Below, one piece after another: positions 50,985 to 60,320 of a stretch of DNA of 64,000 nucleotides (within the stretch, counting starts at the first letter, position 1; the number at the start of each line of letters is the position of its first letter). This stretch comes from Hankyongella sp964404985 (lineage in GTDB: Bacteria > Pseudomonadota > Alphaproteobacteria > Sphingomonadales > Sphingomonadaceae). The notes beneath the pieces are model-generated. The model made no database searches and was not told where the DNA came from. It worked only from the letters and a program-made list of their open reading frames with translations. The stretch spans positions 1 to 64,000 of the forward strand of contig CAYOMD010000011.1 in the NCBI GenBank assembly GCA_964404985.1. The letters run 5' to 3'. Both the position numbers and the translations under genes were made by a program.

Positions 50985-52304
50985 TCAGGCCCGTCGCAAC
51001 CGCCCGACAGCGCCGAGGATCACCTCGACCGTGACCGCCAGCACCAGGGACGCCCCGACCAGCGGGAATAGGGCCGCGATGGTCGCGATCATCAGCTTGA
51101 CCGGGCGCGGCAGCCGGTCCTGCACGCCACCAGGTGCGGCCAATTGCCCTTTGGGTCGCCGACGCCACCACATATACACCCCGGTCACCACGCTGGCGGC
51201 CAGCGTCGTCGCGACCGTCAGCGCCAGCAGCTGGTTGGCCAGCCCGAACTGCCGGCCCATGTGCGCCATGGTGCCCCACTCCACGGCCTTGGCGAGCGGG
51301 CTGTAGTCTGCCCAGCCGATATCGTCGATCACGCTGCCGTCGGCGGCATCCAGATATAACGTGCGCTGGCGTTCGGCCTGGTCCGGGGTCAGGCTGATGG
51401 TGATCAGGCTGCCGCCGGGCTGCGGCAAGAAGATGCGCGCACCGGGGGCCACCTTGTAGTCGCGCAGTGCCTGCTCGACATCCGCGAGCGTTGCCCGGCC
51501 GTGCCCGTGGTAGCCATGCGGGGCCGGGCTGTTGGCGATGGTCCAGGGTACGCCGTCATCGGTGGTCAGCCTGTGCTCGGCATGCTGCGGCGCATCGCGG
51601 AAGTTGGGGGACGGCTCGGTGAGCGGGCTGACCGTGCCGATACGCGCGAACTGCACGCCCCAGAAGGCGGACCAGGGCAGGCCGGACAGGATGAGAAAGC
51701 CAACCAGCAGCGCATTGACCATGGCCGGGATAGCGTGCAGGTCGCGCCAGAAACGCCGCCCGCGCGCCGCCAGCCGCGGCACGAACACACCGCGCAGTCG
51801 CCAGTGGCGTGGCCACCAGAGGATCAGCCCGGTGCCAAGCATGATCAGCGTCCAGCAGGCCATGAGCTCGACGATGTAGCTGCCCACCTGCCCCGCCATG
51901 AGTGTGCCGTGGATGCGGCGCACCACTGCCATCAGCCGCCATTCCGGGTCGAGGTCGCCGGTGATGCGCCCGCTGCCCGGATCGACGAACACCAGCCGGT
52001 CACTGCTGTTGCGCGTCACCAGCCACTGGCCGGCCTCCGTCGGGCGCTCGGGCAGCGTGATGCGCTTGACCGCGCCACCCGGGTAGGCGCGCAGGACCGC
52101 TGCCTGCTGGTCCATCAGCGGCAGCGGTTCGCTGACTGCGGGCACCTGCATGAGGTCCCTGTAGACCAGCCCCTCGATCTCGCGGTCAAACAGGTAGAGC
52201 GAACCGGTGATGCAGAGCAGCAAGACAAACGGGGCCACCATAAGCCCAGCATAGAAATGCCAGCGCCAGATGGCACGGTATGCGCCGGGGTTGGTATCGC
52301 GCAT
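50985..52304 (-). CDS. PepSY-associated membrane protein (putative iron reductase)
   Basis: This 439-residue protein has the PepSY-TM plan: a first helix (WHFYAGLMVAPFVLLLCITG), PepSY-like periplasmic parts with GRITGDLDPEWRLMAVVRRI, IVELMACWTLIMLGTGLILW, and later helices (LLALTVATTLAASVVTGVYM). Such proteins lie beside TonB-dependent receptors and probably reduce or handle the imported metal chelate. It starts 10 bp after the receptor gene and is cotranscribed. Confidence 0.88.
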   Translation of the reverse strand: MRDTNPGAYRAIWRWHFYAGLMVAPFVLLLCITGSLYLFDREIEGLVYRDLMQVPAVSEPLPLMDQQAAVLRAYPGGAVKRITLPERPTEAGQWLVTRNSSDRLVFVDPGSGRITGDLDPEWRLMAVVRRIHGTLMAGQVGSYIVELMACWTLIMLGTGLILWWPRHWRLRGVFVPRLAARGRRFWRDLHAIPAMVNALLVGFLILSGLPWSAFWGVQFARIGTVSPLTEPSPNFRDAPQHAEHRLTTDDGVPWTIANSPAPHGYHGHGRATLADVEQALRDYKVAPGARIFLPQPGGSLITISLTPDQAERQRTLYLDAADGSVIDDIGWADYSPLAKAVEWGTMAHMGRQFGLANQLLALTVATTLAASVVTGVYMWWRRRPKGQLAAPGGVQDRLPRPVKLMIATIAALFPLVGASLVLAVTVEVILGAVGRLRRA

Positions 52305-52314
52305 ACGGTCCTCC

Positions 52315-54396
52315 TTACCAGTTCAGGGTGATGCGGCCACTGACAGTACGCGGATCGCCGGGGTAGACGACATTCGCGTTGCCCTGGTTTGCCACCGTGA
52401 AGTAGCGGGCATCAGCCAGATTGTTGATGCTGAGGTCAAGCTGAAGCCAGCGCCACTGGTAGCCCAGCCCGATATCGGCGACAGCGTAATCCTCGAGTGA
52501 AATCGCACTGGCGTTCGCGACCGCCCGGCTGCCGACATAACTGACGCCGCCGCGCAGTTCCAGCCCATGACCAAGCGCCGCAGTACCGCGCACCGTGCCG
52601 GTATGGCGCGGGACGTCCGCGATGCGGCCGCCGATTTCCGCTGTGTCCGCGCTGCCGGTGATCTGGCCGCGCAGATAGGCATAGCCGCCTGTCAGGGTCA
52701 GCGCCTCGATTGGTCGCCACTCCCCCTCCAGCTCCATGCCGCGCACCCGCAGATTGCCAATGGCGCGCGAGAATCCAGGGTTATCGAGATCGTCGCCGGC
52801 GACGTCCTGGCGGCGGATCTGGAACCCGCCGATGCTGACGCGCAGGTTCTCCCCGCTGTAGCGCATGCCGAGTTCGACCTGGTTGGAGGTCTCCGGCGGG
52901 AGGGGATTGCCGTTCACCAATCGCAGGCCGAACACATTCTCGACATCGAAACCGGTGTTGTAGCCGGTGAATAGGCTGAAACCGTGGCCAAGCTTCCAGG
53001 TCGCACCGATCTGCCAGGTAGTCGAGGTGATGTTCGCCTCGTCGACCGGCCCGAGGTCCGTTGGGTCGGTGCTGAAATAGCCATCGTTGTTGAGCCATGA
53101 CTGGCGCACGCCGCCCAGCAGTTCGATATCGGGCGTAATCTCGATCCGGTCCTGGAAGTAGACGGCATAGCCGTTCAGCGACTGGCGGAAATCGAAGCCG
53201 AATGTGCTCGCCGGTGGCACAGTCAGGTATACCGGGTTCAGGGCGTTGATCGAGGGCACAGTGACGAAGTTTGACTGCAGGAAGGTGCTGCGTTCGCGGT
53301 CAAACTCGAAGCCTGCCAGCAGGCGATGAGTGAGCGGGCCGGTCTTGACGCTGCCGGCAAGGTCAAGCTGCGCGATGATGTAATCATCGTCCTCCGCACC
53401 GATCCGGCCGGTGCGGCGCACCAGCGTCGGATCGCCAGCCTCGACGCCGCGCACGCGGATTTCCGTGAACGGCGTCTTGAGTTGCGAGTATTGGAGGCGA
53501 GGGGTCAGGGTCCAGCCGCCACCGAGGTTGAAATCGACCCAGGCCTGCACCAGTGGCGAACTGGCGCTCAGGTCGCTGAAGCCCGGCTCAGCCAGGAAGC
53601 GGCTGCGGGGAATATCCGCAACACCGTTGCTGACCACGGTGCCGACAACCGGCAGACCGGGGTTGGAGCGCGTGCGGCGCTCCACATATTCCGTCACCAG
53701 ATGCGCCACCGCCCAGTCCGCCGGTTGCCAACGCAGCGTGAGCGCGACATTCTCCCGATCAATGTCCTGGAAGTCGACGAAGGTGCCTGAGCGTTCAAGT
53801 TCACCGGTCAGCCGCACTGAGAATGTTTCAGTCACCGGGCCGCCGATATCGAGCGTCACCTGACGCTGCTGATAGTTGCCGAACGTGCCCGCGACGCTGG
53901 CCTCCCACTGTTCGGTGGGCTGCTTGGTGACAATCGAGATGATGCCGCCGACCGCCGACTGGCCATAGAGCACGGCGCTCGGGCCTTTCAGCACTTCCAG
54001 GCGCGCGATGTTGGACAGGGCCGACGCGTCGACATCTTCATAATAGCGCTGGCGGATACCGTTGCGCATCTGATCGACCAGGAAACCGCGGACCTTGAGG
54101 CTGAAGCTCTGGAAGCGGGCAACACGGCTGTTGCCGACGCTAGCGGACGGGATGGCACGCAAAGCCTCCCCGATGCTGGTGGCACCCCGCGCGATCAGAT
54201 CGTCCGCGCCAATCACCTGGATTGATTGCGGCACCTTGTCGATTGGAATGCCGGACTTGAGGCCGAAGTCTTCCGAACCTTTGAGGCCCGTGACCAAAAT
54301 CTGGTCGAGTGGCGTGGCGTCTTCGGCATGCGCCGATACGGCAAACAGGCAGGCGAGCGCGGTCGTGGCGCGCAGCACAAGCGTGTGCATGGTCAT
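52315..54396 (-). CDS. TonB-dependent siderophore receptor
   Basis: This 693-residue outer-membrane receptor has a signal peptide (LRATTALACLFAVSAHAED), a plug domain (VPQSIQVIGADDLIARGATS, VLKGPSAVLYGQSAVGGIIS) and a 22-strand barrel that ends in Trp (SGRITLNW). The plug pattern is the FhuA/ferrichrome-type siderophore group. I chose ATG 54396, with AGAGGA about 9 bp upstream. The ligand cannot be read from the sequence. Confidence 0.93.
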   Translation of the reverse strand: MTMHTLVLRATTALACLFAVSAHAEDATPLDQILVTGLKGSEDFGLKSGIPIDKVPQSIQVIGADDLIARGATSIGEALRAIPSASVGNSRVARFQSFSLKVRGFLVDQMRNGIRQRYYEDVDASALSNIARLEVLKGPSAVLYGQSAVGGIISIVTKQPTEQWEASVAGTFGNYQQRQVTLDIGGPVTETFSVRLTGELERSGTFVDFQDIDRENVALTLRWQPADWAVAHLVTEYVERRTRSNPGLPVVGTVVSNGVADIPRSRFLAEPGFSDLSASSPLVQAWVDFNLGGGWTLTPRLQYSQLKTPFTEIRVRGVEAGDPTLVRRTGRIGAEDDDYIIAQLDLAGSVKTGPLTHRLLAGFEFDRERSTFLQSNFVTVPSINALNPVYLTVPPASTFGFDFRQSLNGYAVYFQDRIEITPDIELLGGVRQSWLNNDGYFSTDPTDLGPVDEANITSTTWQIGATWKLGHGFSLFTGYNTGFDVENVFGLRLVNGNPLPPETSNQVELGMRYSGENLRVSIGGFQIRRQDVAGDDLDNPGFSRAIGNLRVRGMELEGEWRPIEALTLTGGYAYLRGQITGSADTAEIGGRIADVPRHTGTVRGTAALGHGLELRGGVSYVGSRAVANASAISLEDYAVADIGLGYQWRWLQLDLSINNLADARYFTVANQGNANVVYPGDPRTVSGRITLNW

Positions 54397-54454
54397 GGAG
54401 GTGGATCCTCTGAAAGCAAGACTGTGCATCCGGCGCTGCCGGACGGATGGCGCT

Positions 54455-54856
54455 TCAGAGGATGGCGGGAGGGCCGGTGGCAGGCGGTGGCGGTGCGGCG
54501 AGCCCGGCACCGGGTCGCACAATGAACAATGCAACGGGCGAGGACGCATGGGCCGGCTGGAACAGCGTCGGCGCGATGTCTGGCGTGAGTGCTGCAGCCG
54601 TCAATGCGGAGAAGGCGCACGGCGCATCATCGCTGTGCTGGTCGTCATTGTGTTGATCGTCCGGCGCAGCACGATGCAGCGTGCCGTCCGCATCAACCCA
54701 GCCGCTGACCATCCCGTCGCTCGTGCAGAGCGTGACCATCAGGCCGCCCGACGGGGTTGCCGCCAGCATCGTGCCCGGCGCCAGCACGATCTTCATCAGG
54801 ATGGCGAGTATCGCCAGCCATCGCGCCAAGCCACTTGATGATATGTCAGATATCAT
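54455..54856 (-). CDS. DUF2946-type membrane protein
   Basis: This 133-residue protein has an N-terminal hydrophobic segment (WLAILAILMKIVLAPGTMLA), then LCTSDGMVSGW, a His/Asp-rich loop (DDQHNDDQHSDDAPCAF) and a second hydrophobic part. This is the DUF2946 layout; family members often lie beside TonB receptors or copper genes, and the His/Asp/Cys loop may bind metal. A 19-bp palindrome covers its start codon. Confidence 0.8.
   Translation of the reverse strand: MISDISSSGLARWLAILAILMKIVLAPGTMLAATPSGGLMVTLCTSDGMVSGWVDADGTLHRAAPDDQHNDDQHSDDAPCAFSALTAAALTPDIAPTLFQPAHASSPVALFIVRPGAGLAAPPPPATGPPAIL
54838..54856. promoter_or_regulatory. 19-bp palindrome over the DUF2946 start
   Basis: ATGATAT and ATATCAT frame GTCAG, a perfect 7-5-7 palindrome of the size of a Fur-family box. 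It covers the start codon of the first gene of the DUF2946-receptor-PepSY group. A metal-dependent repressor site would fit the genes, but the sequence is not a textbook Fur box. Confidence 0.45.
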
Positions 54857-54894
54857 GCGAGCGCGCTTAGGGCACTCTGCACCGTTTGTCAGGG

Positions 54895-55068
54895 CTATTC
54901 TGTCTGCGGCGGATTGCCGCCCTGCACGGTCTTCGCGAGGTCGGCCACCAGATCCAGTAGTGCGTAGCGCACCCAGGGATCGCGCACCTGTTTCCAGGCG
55001 GCCAACAACTGCTGCACGTCACGCTGCATTGCTATGCGGGTCTGTTTTTCATCTCGCATCGGCTCCAT
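54895..55068 (-). CDS. Small 57-residue protein
   Basis: This short frame codes for a charged, helical peptide (DEKQTRIAMQRDVQQLLAAW, VRDPWVRYALLDLVADLAKT). CAGGAG lies 7 bp before ATG 55068, a good ribosome-binding site. I recognise no family. It stands between glmS and the metal-uptake group and is probably translated. Confidence 0.6.
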   Translation of the reverse strand: MEPMRDEKQTRIAMQRDVQQLLAAWKQVRDPWVRYALLDLVADLAKTVQGGNPPQTE

Positions 55069-55151
55069 AAATCACTCCTGACAAAACTGATTGCCTGAGG
55101 AGTGTGGGAGATAGGGCAAGGAGGGTATCCCCTGAACAGGGGATTGACCGG

Positions 55152-56975
55152 CTATTCAACTGTGACGGATTTTGCCAGGTTGCGCGGCTGGTCAACGTCC
55201 GTGCCCTTGGCGACCGCCACGTGATAGGCGATCAGCTGCACCGCAATCGCATAGACCAGCGGCGCGATGAAGCCATCCACATCCGGCACGGTGATGCTGG
55301 CGAAGGCTTCAGCACCGTGGGCGGCTACACCCGCCGCATCCGAAATAAGCACAACCTTGCCACCACGCGCGATCACCTCGTGCATGTTGGACAGCGTCTT
55401 GTCCGCAAGCGGGCCGGACGGTGCGAGCACGACCACCGGCACGTTCTCGTCGATCAGGGCAATCGGCCCGTGCTTCATCTCGCCAGCGGCATAGCCCTCG
55501 GCGTGGATGTAGCTGATTTCCTTGAGCTTGAGCGCGCCTTCCAGCGCCAGCGGATAATCTGGCCCGCGACCGAGATAGAGCACGTCCTGCGCCTTGGCGA
55601 TCTGGTGGGCGAGCGGCTCCAGATGGTCGAGTGCATTCAGCGTATCGTTCATGCGCGCAGGCGCCTCCGCCAGCAACCCGGCGAGACGGGATTCTCCGGT
55701 CGCATCGATCCGGCCCTTGGCCCGGGCGAGCGCCACCGCGAAAGCCGCAAGCACTGACAACTGGCAGGTGAACGCCTTGGTGGAGGCGACACCGATTTCC
55801 GGCCCGGCGTGGGTCGGCAGCATCACGTCTGCTTCTCGTGCCATAGTCGAGGTGACGACGTTGACGACCGTTGCGATATGCTGGCCATGCGCCTTGCAGT
55901 GGCGCAGCGCCGCCAGCGTATCTGCCGTCTCACCCGATTGCGAGATGAACAGCGCCAGGCCGCCGGGGCTCAAGACCGGATCGCGGTAGCGGAATTCGGA
56001 GGCGATATCCAGCTCGACCGGTACGCGCGCCAGCTGCTCGATCCAGTATTTGCCGACCATGCCGGCATAAAAACTGGTGCCGCAGGCCACAACCGTGATC
56101 CGCTCGACGCCGGCCAGATCGAACGGCAGATTGGGCAGTGCCACGGTGCCATCGACCGGGTTCAGGTAGCTGGAGAGCGTCTGGGCGACCACTGTCGGCT
56201 GCTCGTGGATTTCCTTCAGCATGAAGTGGCGGTAGTTGCCCTTTTCCACCAACCCTGCGCCGACGCTGATCGTCTGCACCGGGCGCACAACCGGCTGGTC
56301 GTCGGCGGTGTAGACCTGCGCGCTGTGCTTGCTCAGCACCGCCCAGTCGCCTTCTTCCAGATAGCAAACCCGGTTGGTGAGCGTGGCCAGTGCGATGGCA
56401 TCAGACCCCAGATACATTTCGCCGTCGCCATAGCCGACCACCAGCGGACTGCCGCGCCGCGCGCCGATCAGCAAGTCGTGCTCGCCGGTGAACAGGATCG
56501 CGAGCGCAAACGCGCCGTGGAGGCGCTTCAGGGTCTCACGCACCGCAGCGACTGGACTCGCCCCCTGCTCCAAAGCCTTGGTGACAAGGTGCGCCACGAC
56601 TTCGGTATCGGTCTGGGACTCGAACACCCGGCCATCGGCGGCGAGTTCGGCGCGCAGTTCCTTAAAATTCTCGATGATGCCGTTGTGGACGAGGCAGACC
56701 CGGTCGGTCGCATGCGGGTGGGCGTTGGCCTCATTGGGGGCACCATGGGTCGCCCAGCGGGTGTGGGCGATACCGATGACACCGGGCAACGGCTCGGCTG
56801 CGAGCTTTCGCCCGAGGTTCACCAGCTTGCCCTCGGCGCGCCGGCGCTCGATACGTCCGTTCACGAGGGTCGCGACACCCGCCGAATCATAGCCCCGGTA
56901 TTCCAGCCGCTTCAGGCCGTCCAGCAACCGGTCCGCGACCGTATCTTCCCCAACAATGCCAATGATGCCGCACAT
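55152..56975 (-). CDS. glmS: Glucosamine-6-phosphate synthase GlmS
   Basis: This 607-residue enzyme has the Ntn glutaminase domain with catalytic C2 (MCGIIGIVGEDTVADRLLDG), ARTRWATHGAPNEANAHPH-type loop (HTRWATHGAPNEANAHPHAT), and two SIS domains (VVACGTSFYAGMVGKYWIEQ, ISQSGETADTLAALRHCKAH), ending in LAKSVTVE. It makes glucosamine-6-phosphate for peptidoglycan and LPS. glmU lies 0.9 kb away on the same strand, behind one unrelated gene. Confidence 0.97.
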   Translation of the reverse strand: MCGIIGIVGEDTVADRLLDGLKRLEYRGYDSAGVATLVNGRIERRRAEGKLVNLGRKLAAEPLPGVIGIAHTRWATHGAPNEANAHPHATDRVCLVHNGIIENFKELRAELAADGRVFESQTDTEVVAHLVTKALEQGASPVAAVRETLKRLHGAFALAILFTGEHDLLIGARRGSPLVVGYGDGEMYLGSDAIALATLTNRVCYLEEGDWAVLSKHSAQVYTADDQPVVRPVQTISVGAGLVEKGNYRHFMLKEIHEQPTVVAQTLSSYLNPVDGTVALPNLPFDLAGVERITVVACGTSFYAGMVGKYWIEQLARVPVELDIASEFRYRDPVLSPGGLALFISQSGETADTLAALRHCKAHGQHIATVVNVVTSTMAREADVMLPTHAGPEIGVASTKAFTCQLSVLAAFAVALARAKGRIDATGESRLAGLLAEAPARMNDTLNALDHLEPLAHQIAKAQDVLYLGRGPDYPLALEGALKLKEISYIHAEGYAAGEMKHGPIALIDENVPVVVLAPSGPLADKTLSNMHEVIARGGKVVLISDAAGVAAHGAEAFASITVPDVDGFIAPLVYAIAVQLIAYHVAVAKGTDVDQPRNLAKSVTVE

Positions 56976-57102
56976 CGCTCGTCTGTCCCTTTAAGGTTCG
57001 CTGCTCCCCAAGCATGCGAATGCGCCCTTGTAAACGGGAAGTTATGAAGGGATGTTTGCGATGCGTTCCAGTAGTGCACAGACCCGGCGTAGCGAGACGT
57101 TC

Positions 57103-57852
57103 ATGGCCATTTTTTCACATCTCCCCCTGATCGCCGCCGCCGGGTTGCTGCTTGTGCTCCTGCTGGCCAGTCTGGAAGCGGGCAGGCGGATCGGCAAGGC
57201 CATGCCAAAGATGGCGCAGCCACCGGATCACCTGCTGTCCGCGATGCTTGGCCTGCTTGCACTCCTGCTCGGCTTCACTTTCTCCCTCGCGCTTAATCGC
57301 CATGAGTCGCGCCGCGATCTCGTGATTGCCGAGGCAAACGCCATCGGCACGACATGGCTGCGGGTCCGCCTGCTTGACGAGCCGCACCGCGCGACACTGC
57401 AGGGCCAGATGCGCGATTATGTGACTGTTCGCCTAAACTGGTCCGAGGTCGACGCAGACGCCAATGCCATGGATGCAACACAGGCGATGCAGGAGACGCT
57501 CTGGACCAGTCTTGGCAAGGCCGTGCAGGACGCGCCGTCTTCGCTGCTGGTGCGGGGCCTGATGGACTCGATGAATGAGAGCTTTGACCTTGCCGCCGCG
57601 CGCGCAGCCGCGCGCAGTGCGCACCTGCCGGATCGTGTGCTGGAGGTGTTGCTCCTCTACATGGTGGTCTGCGCGCTGATCCTCGGGTCTGTATCTTCTG
57701 CAAGCAATACGCGCCACCACGTGGCCTATGGCCTGCTCATGCTGCTGCTGGTCCTGGCCTTCAGCCTCATTCTGGACCTTGACCGCTCACGCAGTGGCGG
57801 GATTCAGATCTCCCAGCGCCCGCTTGAGGACCTGTCGGCCAGTCTGCGGTAG
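57103..57852 (+). CDS. DUF4239-like membrane protein
   Basis: The protein has two N-terminal helices (LPLIAAAGLLLVLLLASLEA, LLSAMLGLLALLLGFTFSLA), then RHESRRDLVIAEANAIGTTW, and two C-terminal helices (VLLLYMVVCALILGSV, VAYGLLMLLLVLAFSLILDL). This matches the bestrophin-like DUF4239 layout. I took ATG 57103; an in-frame start at 57052 adds 17 polar residues. It lies between glmS and glmU but on the other strand. Confidence 0.78.
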   Translation: MAIFSHLPLIAAAGLLLVLLLASLEAGRRIGKAMPKMAQPPDHLLSAMLGLLALLLGFTFSLALNRHESRRDLVIAEANAIGTTWLRVRLLDEPHRATLQGQMRDYVTVRLNWSEVDADANAMDATQAMQETLWTSLGKAVQDAPSSLLVRGLMDSMNESFDLAAARAAARSAHLPDRVLEVLLLYMVVCALILGSVSSASNTRHHVAYGLLMLLLVLAFSLILDLDRSRSGGIQISQRPLEDLSASLR

Positions 57853-57856
57853 CGCC

Positions 57857-59248
57857 TCATCCCTTAAGCTTTGCGGCCTTCTTCGCCTGCATGGCCGCGC
57901 GGAAGCGGGCCGCCCAGCCGGGCTTCTCCGCCGGTTCGCCGCGCCCGAGGTAGAGCGCATCCGCCGCCACATCGCGTACCACCACCGAGCCTGCACCGAC
58001 GATCGCGCCATCCCCGACCGTGACCGGTGCGACCAGCGCCGAATTGGAGCCGATGAATGCGCCTGCCCCTACGGTGGTCTTATACTTCAGGAAGCCATCG
58101 TAATTGCAGGTGATGGTCCCGGCTCCGATGTTGGCGTCCGCGCCGATCTCCGCGTCGCCGATGTAGGTCAGGTGGCTGACTTTCGCGCCGATATGCAGCA
58201 CGGACGCCTTGATCTCGACGAAGTTGCCGACCTTGGCCCCGACGCGCAGGTCCGCCCCCGGTCGCAGCCGGGCGAACGGGCCGACACTGGCCCCGGTCGC
58301 GACCCGGCAGCCCTCCAGGTGGCAGAAGGCGTGGATGACCGCACCGTCCTCGACGACGACCTTCGGGCCGAACACCACATTCGGCTCGACCACCACATCG
58401 CGGCCCAGCCGGGTGTCGTGGCTGAAGAAGACCGTCTCCGGCGCAACCAGCGTGACGCCGGCCAGCATGGCCTCCCTGCGGCGTGTCGCCTGGAACTGCG
58501 CCTCCAGCGCCGCGAGCTCGACCCGGCTGTTGACGCCGGCGACCTCTGCCTCGTCCGTTGTCACGACAGCGGTGGGCAAGCCTTGCGCGCGCGCCAGCAT
58601 GACGATGTCCGGCAGATAATATTCGCCCGCTGCATTGTCGTTGGTCACCTGGTCCAGCAGCGGGAACAGGTGCGCGGCCTGCACCGCCATCAGTCCCGCG
58701 TTGCACAGCCGGACTGCGCGCTCGGCAGCACTGGCATCCTTGAACTCGACCATGCGGTCGATGGCACCCGTCTGGTCCAGCAGGATACGCCCGTAGGCGC
58801 CGGGGTCTGCTGCCTCAAACCCCAGCACGACAGCCGCCGGTTTCGTGCCACCGAGCGGCGCGTGAAGCCGCTCCAGCATCGCCTGCAGAGTCTCGGGGCG
58901 TACCAGCGGCACATCGCCGTAGAGAATGAGCACGACACCGGAAAACCCGGCCATGGCGTCACGCGCAGCCATCACGGCGTGGCCGGTGCCCAGTTGCGGC
59001 TCCTGCAGCGCCGTCGTCACGCTGCTACGCCCCGCCAGAGCGGTGTCGAGTTGTTCCTTGCGGTCGCCGACCACCACCACGATCCGGGTCGCGCCGAGGC
59101 TGGTCACGCTATCCAGCACATGGTCGATCATCGGCTTGCCCCCAATCGGGTGCAGCACCTTGTGGGTGTCGCTTTTCATCCGGGTGCCCTTGCCCGCGGC
59201 AAGAACAATGGCGGCAAGCGGCAATGCGGCGGACTGTGTCATGATCAT
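57857..59248 (-). CDS. glmU: Bifunctional GlmU
   Basis: This 463-residue enzyme has an uridylyltransferase domain (LAAGKGTRMKSDTHKVLHPI, VLILYGDVPLVRPETLQAML) and a left-handed beta-helix acetyltransferase domain (HLTYIGDAEIGADANIGAGT, IGSNSALVAPVTVGDGAIVG). It acetylates glucosamine-1-phosphate and then makes UDP-GlcNAc for cell wall and LPS. It follows from the product of GlmS through GlmM, which is not in this window. Confidence 0.97.
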   Translation of the reverse strand: MIMTQSAALPLAAIVLAAGKGTRMKSDTHKVLHPIGGKPMIDHVLDSVTSLGATRIVVVVGDRKEQLDTALAGRSSVTTALQEPQLGTGHAVMAARDAMAGFSGVVLILYGDVPLVRPETLQAMLERLHAPLGGTKPAAVVLGFEAADPGAYGRILLDQTGAIDRMVEFKDASAAERAVRLCNAGLMAVQAAHLFPLLDQVTNDNAAGEYYLPDIVMLARAQGLPTAVVTTDEAEVAGVNSRVELAALEAQFQATRRREAMLAGVTLVAPETVFFSHDTRLGRDVVVEPNVVFGPKVVVEDGAVIHAFCHLEGCRVATGASVGPFARLRPGADLRVGAKVGNFVEIKASVLHIGAKVSHLTYIGDAEIGADANIGAGTITCNYDGFLKYKTTVGAGAFIGSNSALVAPVTVGDGAIVGAGSVVVRDVAADALYLGRGEPAEKPGWAARFRAAMQAKKAAKLKG

Positions 59249-59334
59249 CCTGGGGCTTCGTTAGCAATGGTTGCGCTCGGTGAGCATCTGCCACACAAGG
59301 CCGGGATACGCCAAGTCGCCAGCAAGGTTCATCA

Positions 59335-60015
59335 ATGCCCCCCATAACCGTTATCTTCGATCTGGATGGTACGCTGGTCGATACCGGTCCGGATATCGCC
59401 GCTGCCCTCAACCATTCGCTGGGCCTGCTCGGCTATCCGCCCTTCGAGCTGGATGATGTCGCCAAGCTGGTCGGCCATGGCGCGCGCGCCTTGATCGAGC
59501 GCGGCCTGCAACGCCAGGGCCTGGCCGCCAGCAGCGACGACGCCAAGGCGCTGCTCGACAAGGCCCTGCCCGCCTTCATGCGCTATTATGCCGCCAACAT
59601 CTGCGTCGGGTCGCAACCCTACCCCGGGATTGTCGGCGTGCTGGACCGGCTGGCCGCCAGAGGCGCGCGCATTGGCGTGTGCACCAACAAGCCGCTCATG
59701 CTCAGCACCGGCCTGTTCGAGGCACTGGGCTGGTCGTCCCGCTTCCATGCGGTACTCGGCGGCGACAGCCTGCCCGTGCGCAAGCCGGACCCGCTGCACC
59801 TGCTGGAGACCATCGCACAGGCTGGCGGCGACCGGACGCGTGCAGTCATGGTCGGCGACAGCACCGTCGATGTCGAGGCGGCCAAAGCGGCAGGCGTGCC
59901 CGTGATCGCCGTCTCGTTTGGCTTCTCCGAAACGCCGGCGACAGACTTCGGTGCGGACGCGGTGATCGAGCACTATGACGATTTCGATCCGGTCCTCGAC
60001 CGCCTGATCGGTTGA
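59335..60015 (+). CDS. gph: Phosphoglycolate phosphatase Gph (HAD family)
   Basis: This 226-residue HAD enzyme has motif I VIFDLDGTLVDTGPDIAAAL, motif II IGVCTNKPLMLSTGL, motif III KPDPLHLLETI and motif IV MVGDSTVDVEAAKAAGVPVI. It removes 2-phosphoglycolate formed in DNA repair. It is read divergently from glmU over 86 bp. Confidence 0.9.
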   Translation: MPPITVIFDLDGTLVDTGPDIAAALNHSLGLLGYPPFELDDVAKLVGHGARALIERGLQRQGLAASSDDAKALLDKALPAFMRYYAANICVGSQPYPGIVGVLDRLAARGARIGVCTNKPLMLSTGLFEALGWSSRFHAVLGGDSLPVRKPDPLHLLETIAQAGGDRTRAVMVGDSTVDVEAAKAAGVPVIAVSFGFSETPATDFGADAVIEHYDDFDPVLDRLIG

Positions 60016-60050
60016 CGATTGAGGGTGTATTATCCGCGGGATTGGTGTAG

Positions 60051-60075
60051 ACTGGTTAAAACAACTGGTTGAAAC
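60051..60075 (+). promoter_or_regulatory. Direct repeats before the second vapBC
   Basis: ACTGGTTAAAAC (60051-60062) and ACTGGTTGAAAC (60064-60075) are near-identical repeats at a 13-bp step, directly before the antitoxin start at 60078. They may be antitoxin-binding boxes. The layout differs from the long palindrome of the first vapBC. Confidence 0.4.
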
Positions 60076-60077
60076 TC

Positions 60078-60320
60078 ATGCGCACAATCCAGTCCACACA
60101 AGCCAAAACGCACCTTGCCGAGCTGCTGGATGCTGTAGAGCGTGGTGAGACATTCGTTATTACCCGTCACGGCAAGGCCATCGCACAATTGTCCCGCACG
60201 ACCGACAGCGCAGTGGAAGTGCTCGGAGTGGCGGCGCAATTGCGCGCCTTGCGTGCACAGGTCCCCGTCGGCGCGCTTGACGATATTCTGGGTGATCGCC
60301 ACGCTGGCCACCGCGTCTGA
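60078..60320 (+). CDS. vapB: Phd/YefM-type antitoxin (second module)
   Basis: This 80-residue antitoxin has the Phd/YefM pattern RTIQSTQAKTHLAELLDAVE and GETFVITRHGKAIAQLSR, then a C-terminal toxin-binding tail. The TGA overlaps the toxin ATG (TGATG), so translation is coupled. It is related to, but clearly different from, the antitoxin at 1943-2185. Confidence 0.86.
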   Translation: MRTIQSTQAKTHLAELLDAVERGETFVITRHGKAIAQLSRTTDSAVEVLGVAAQLRALRAQVPVGALDDILGDRHAGHRV

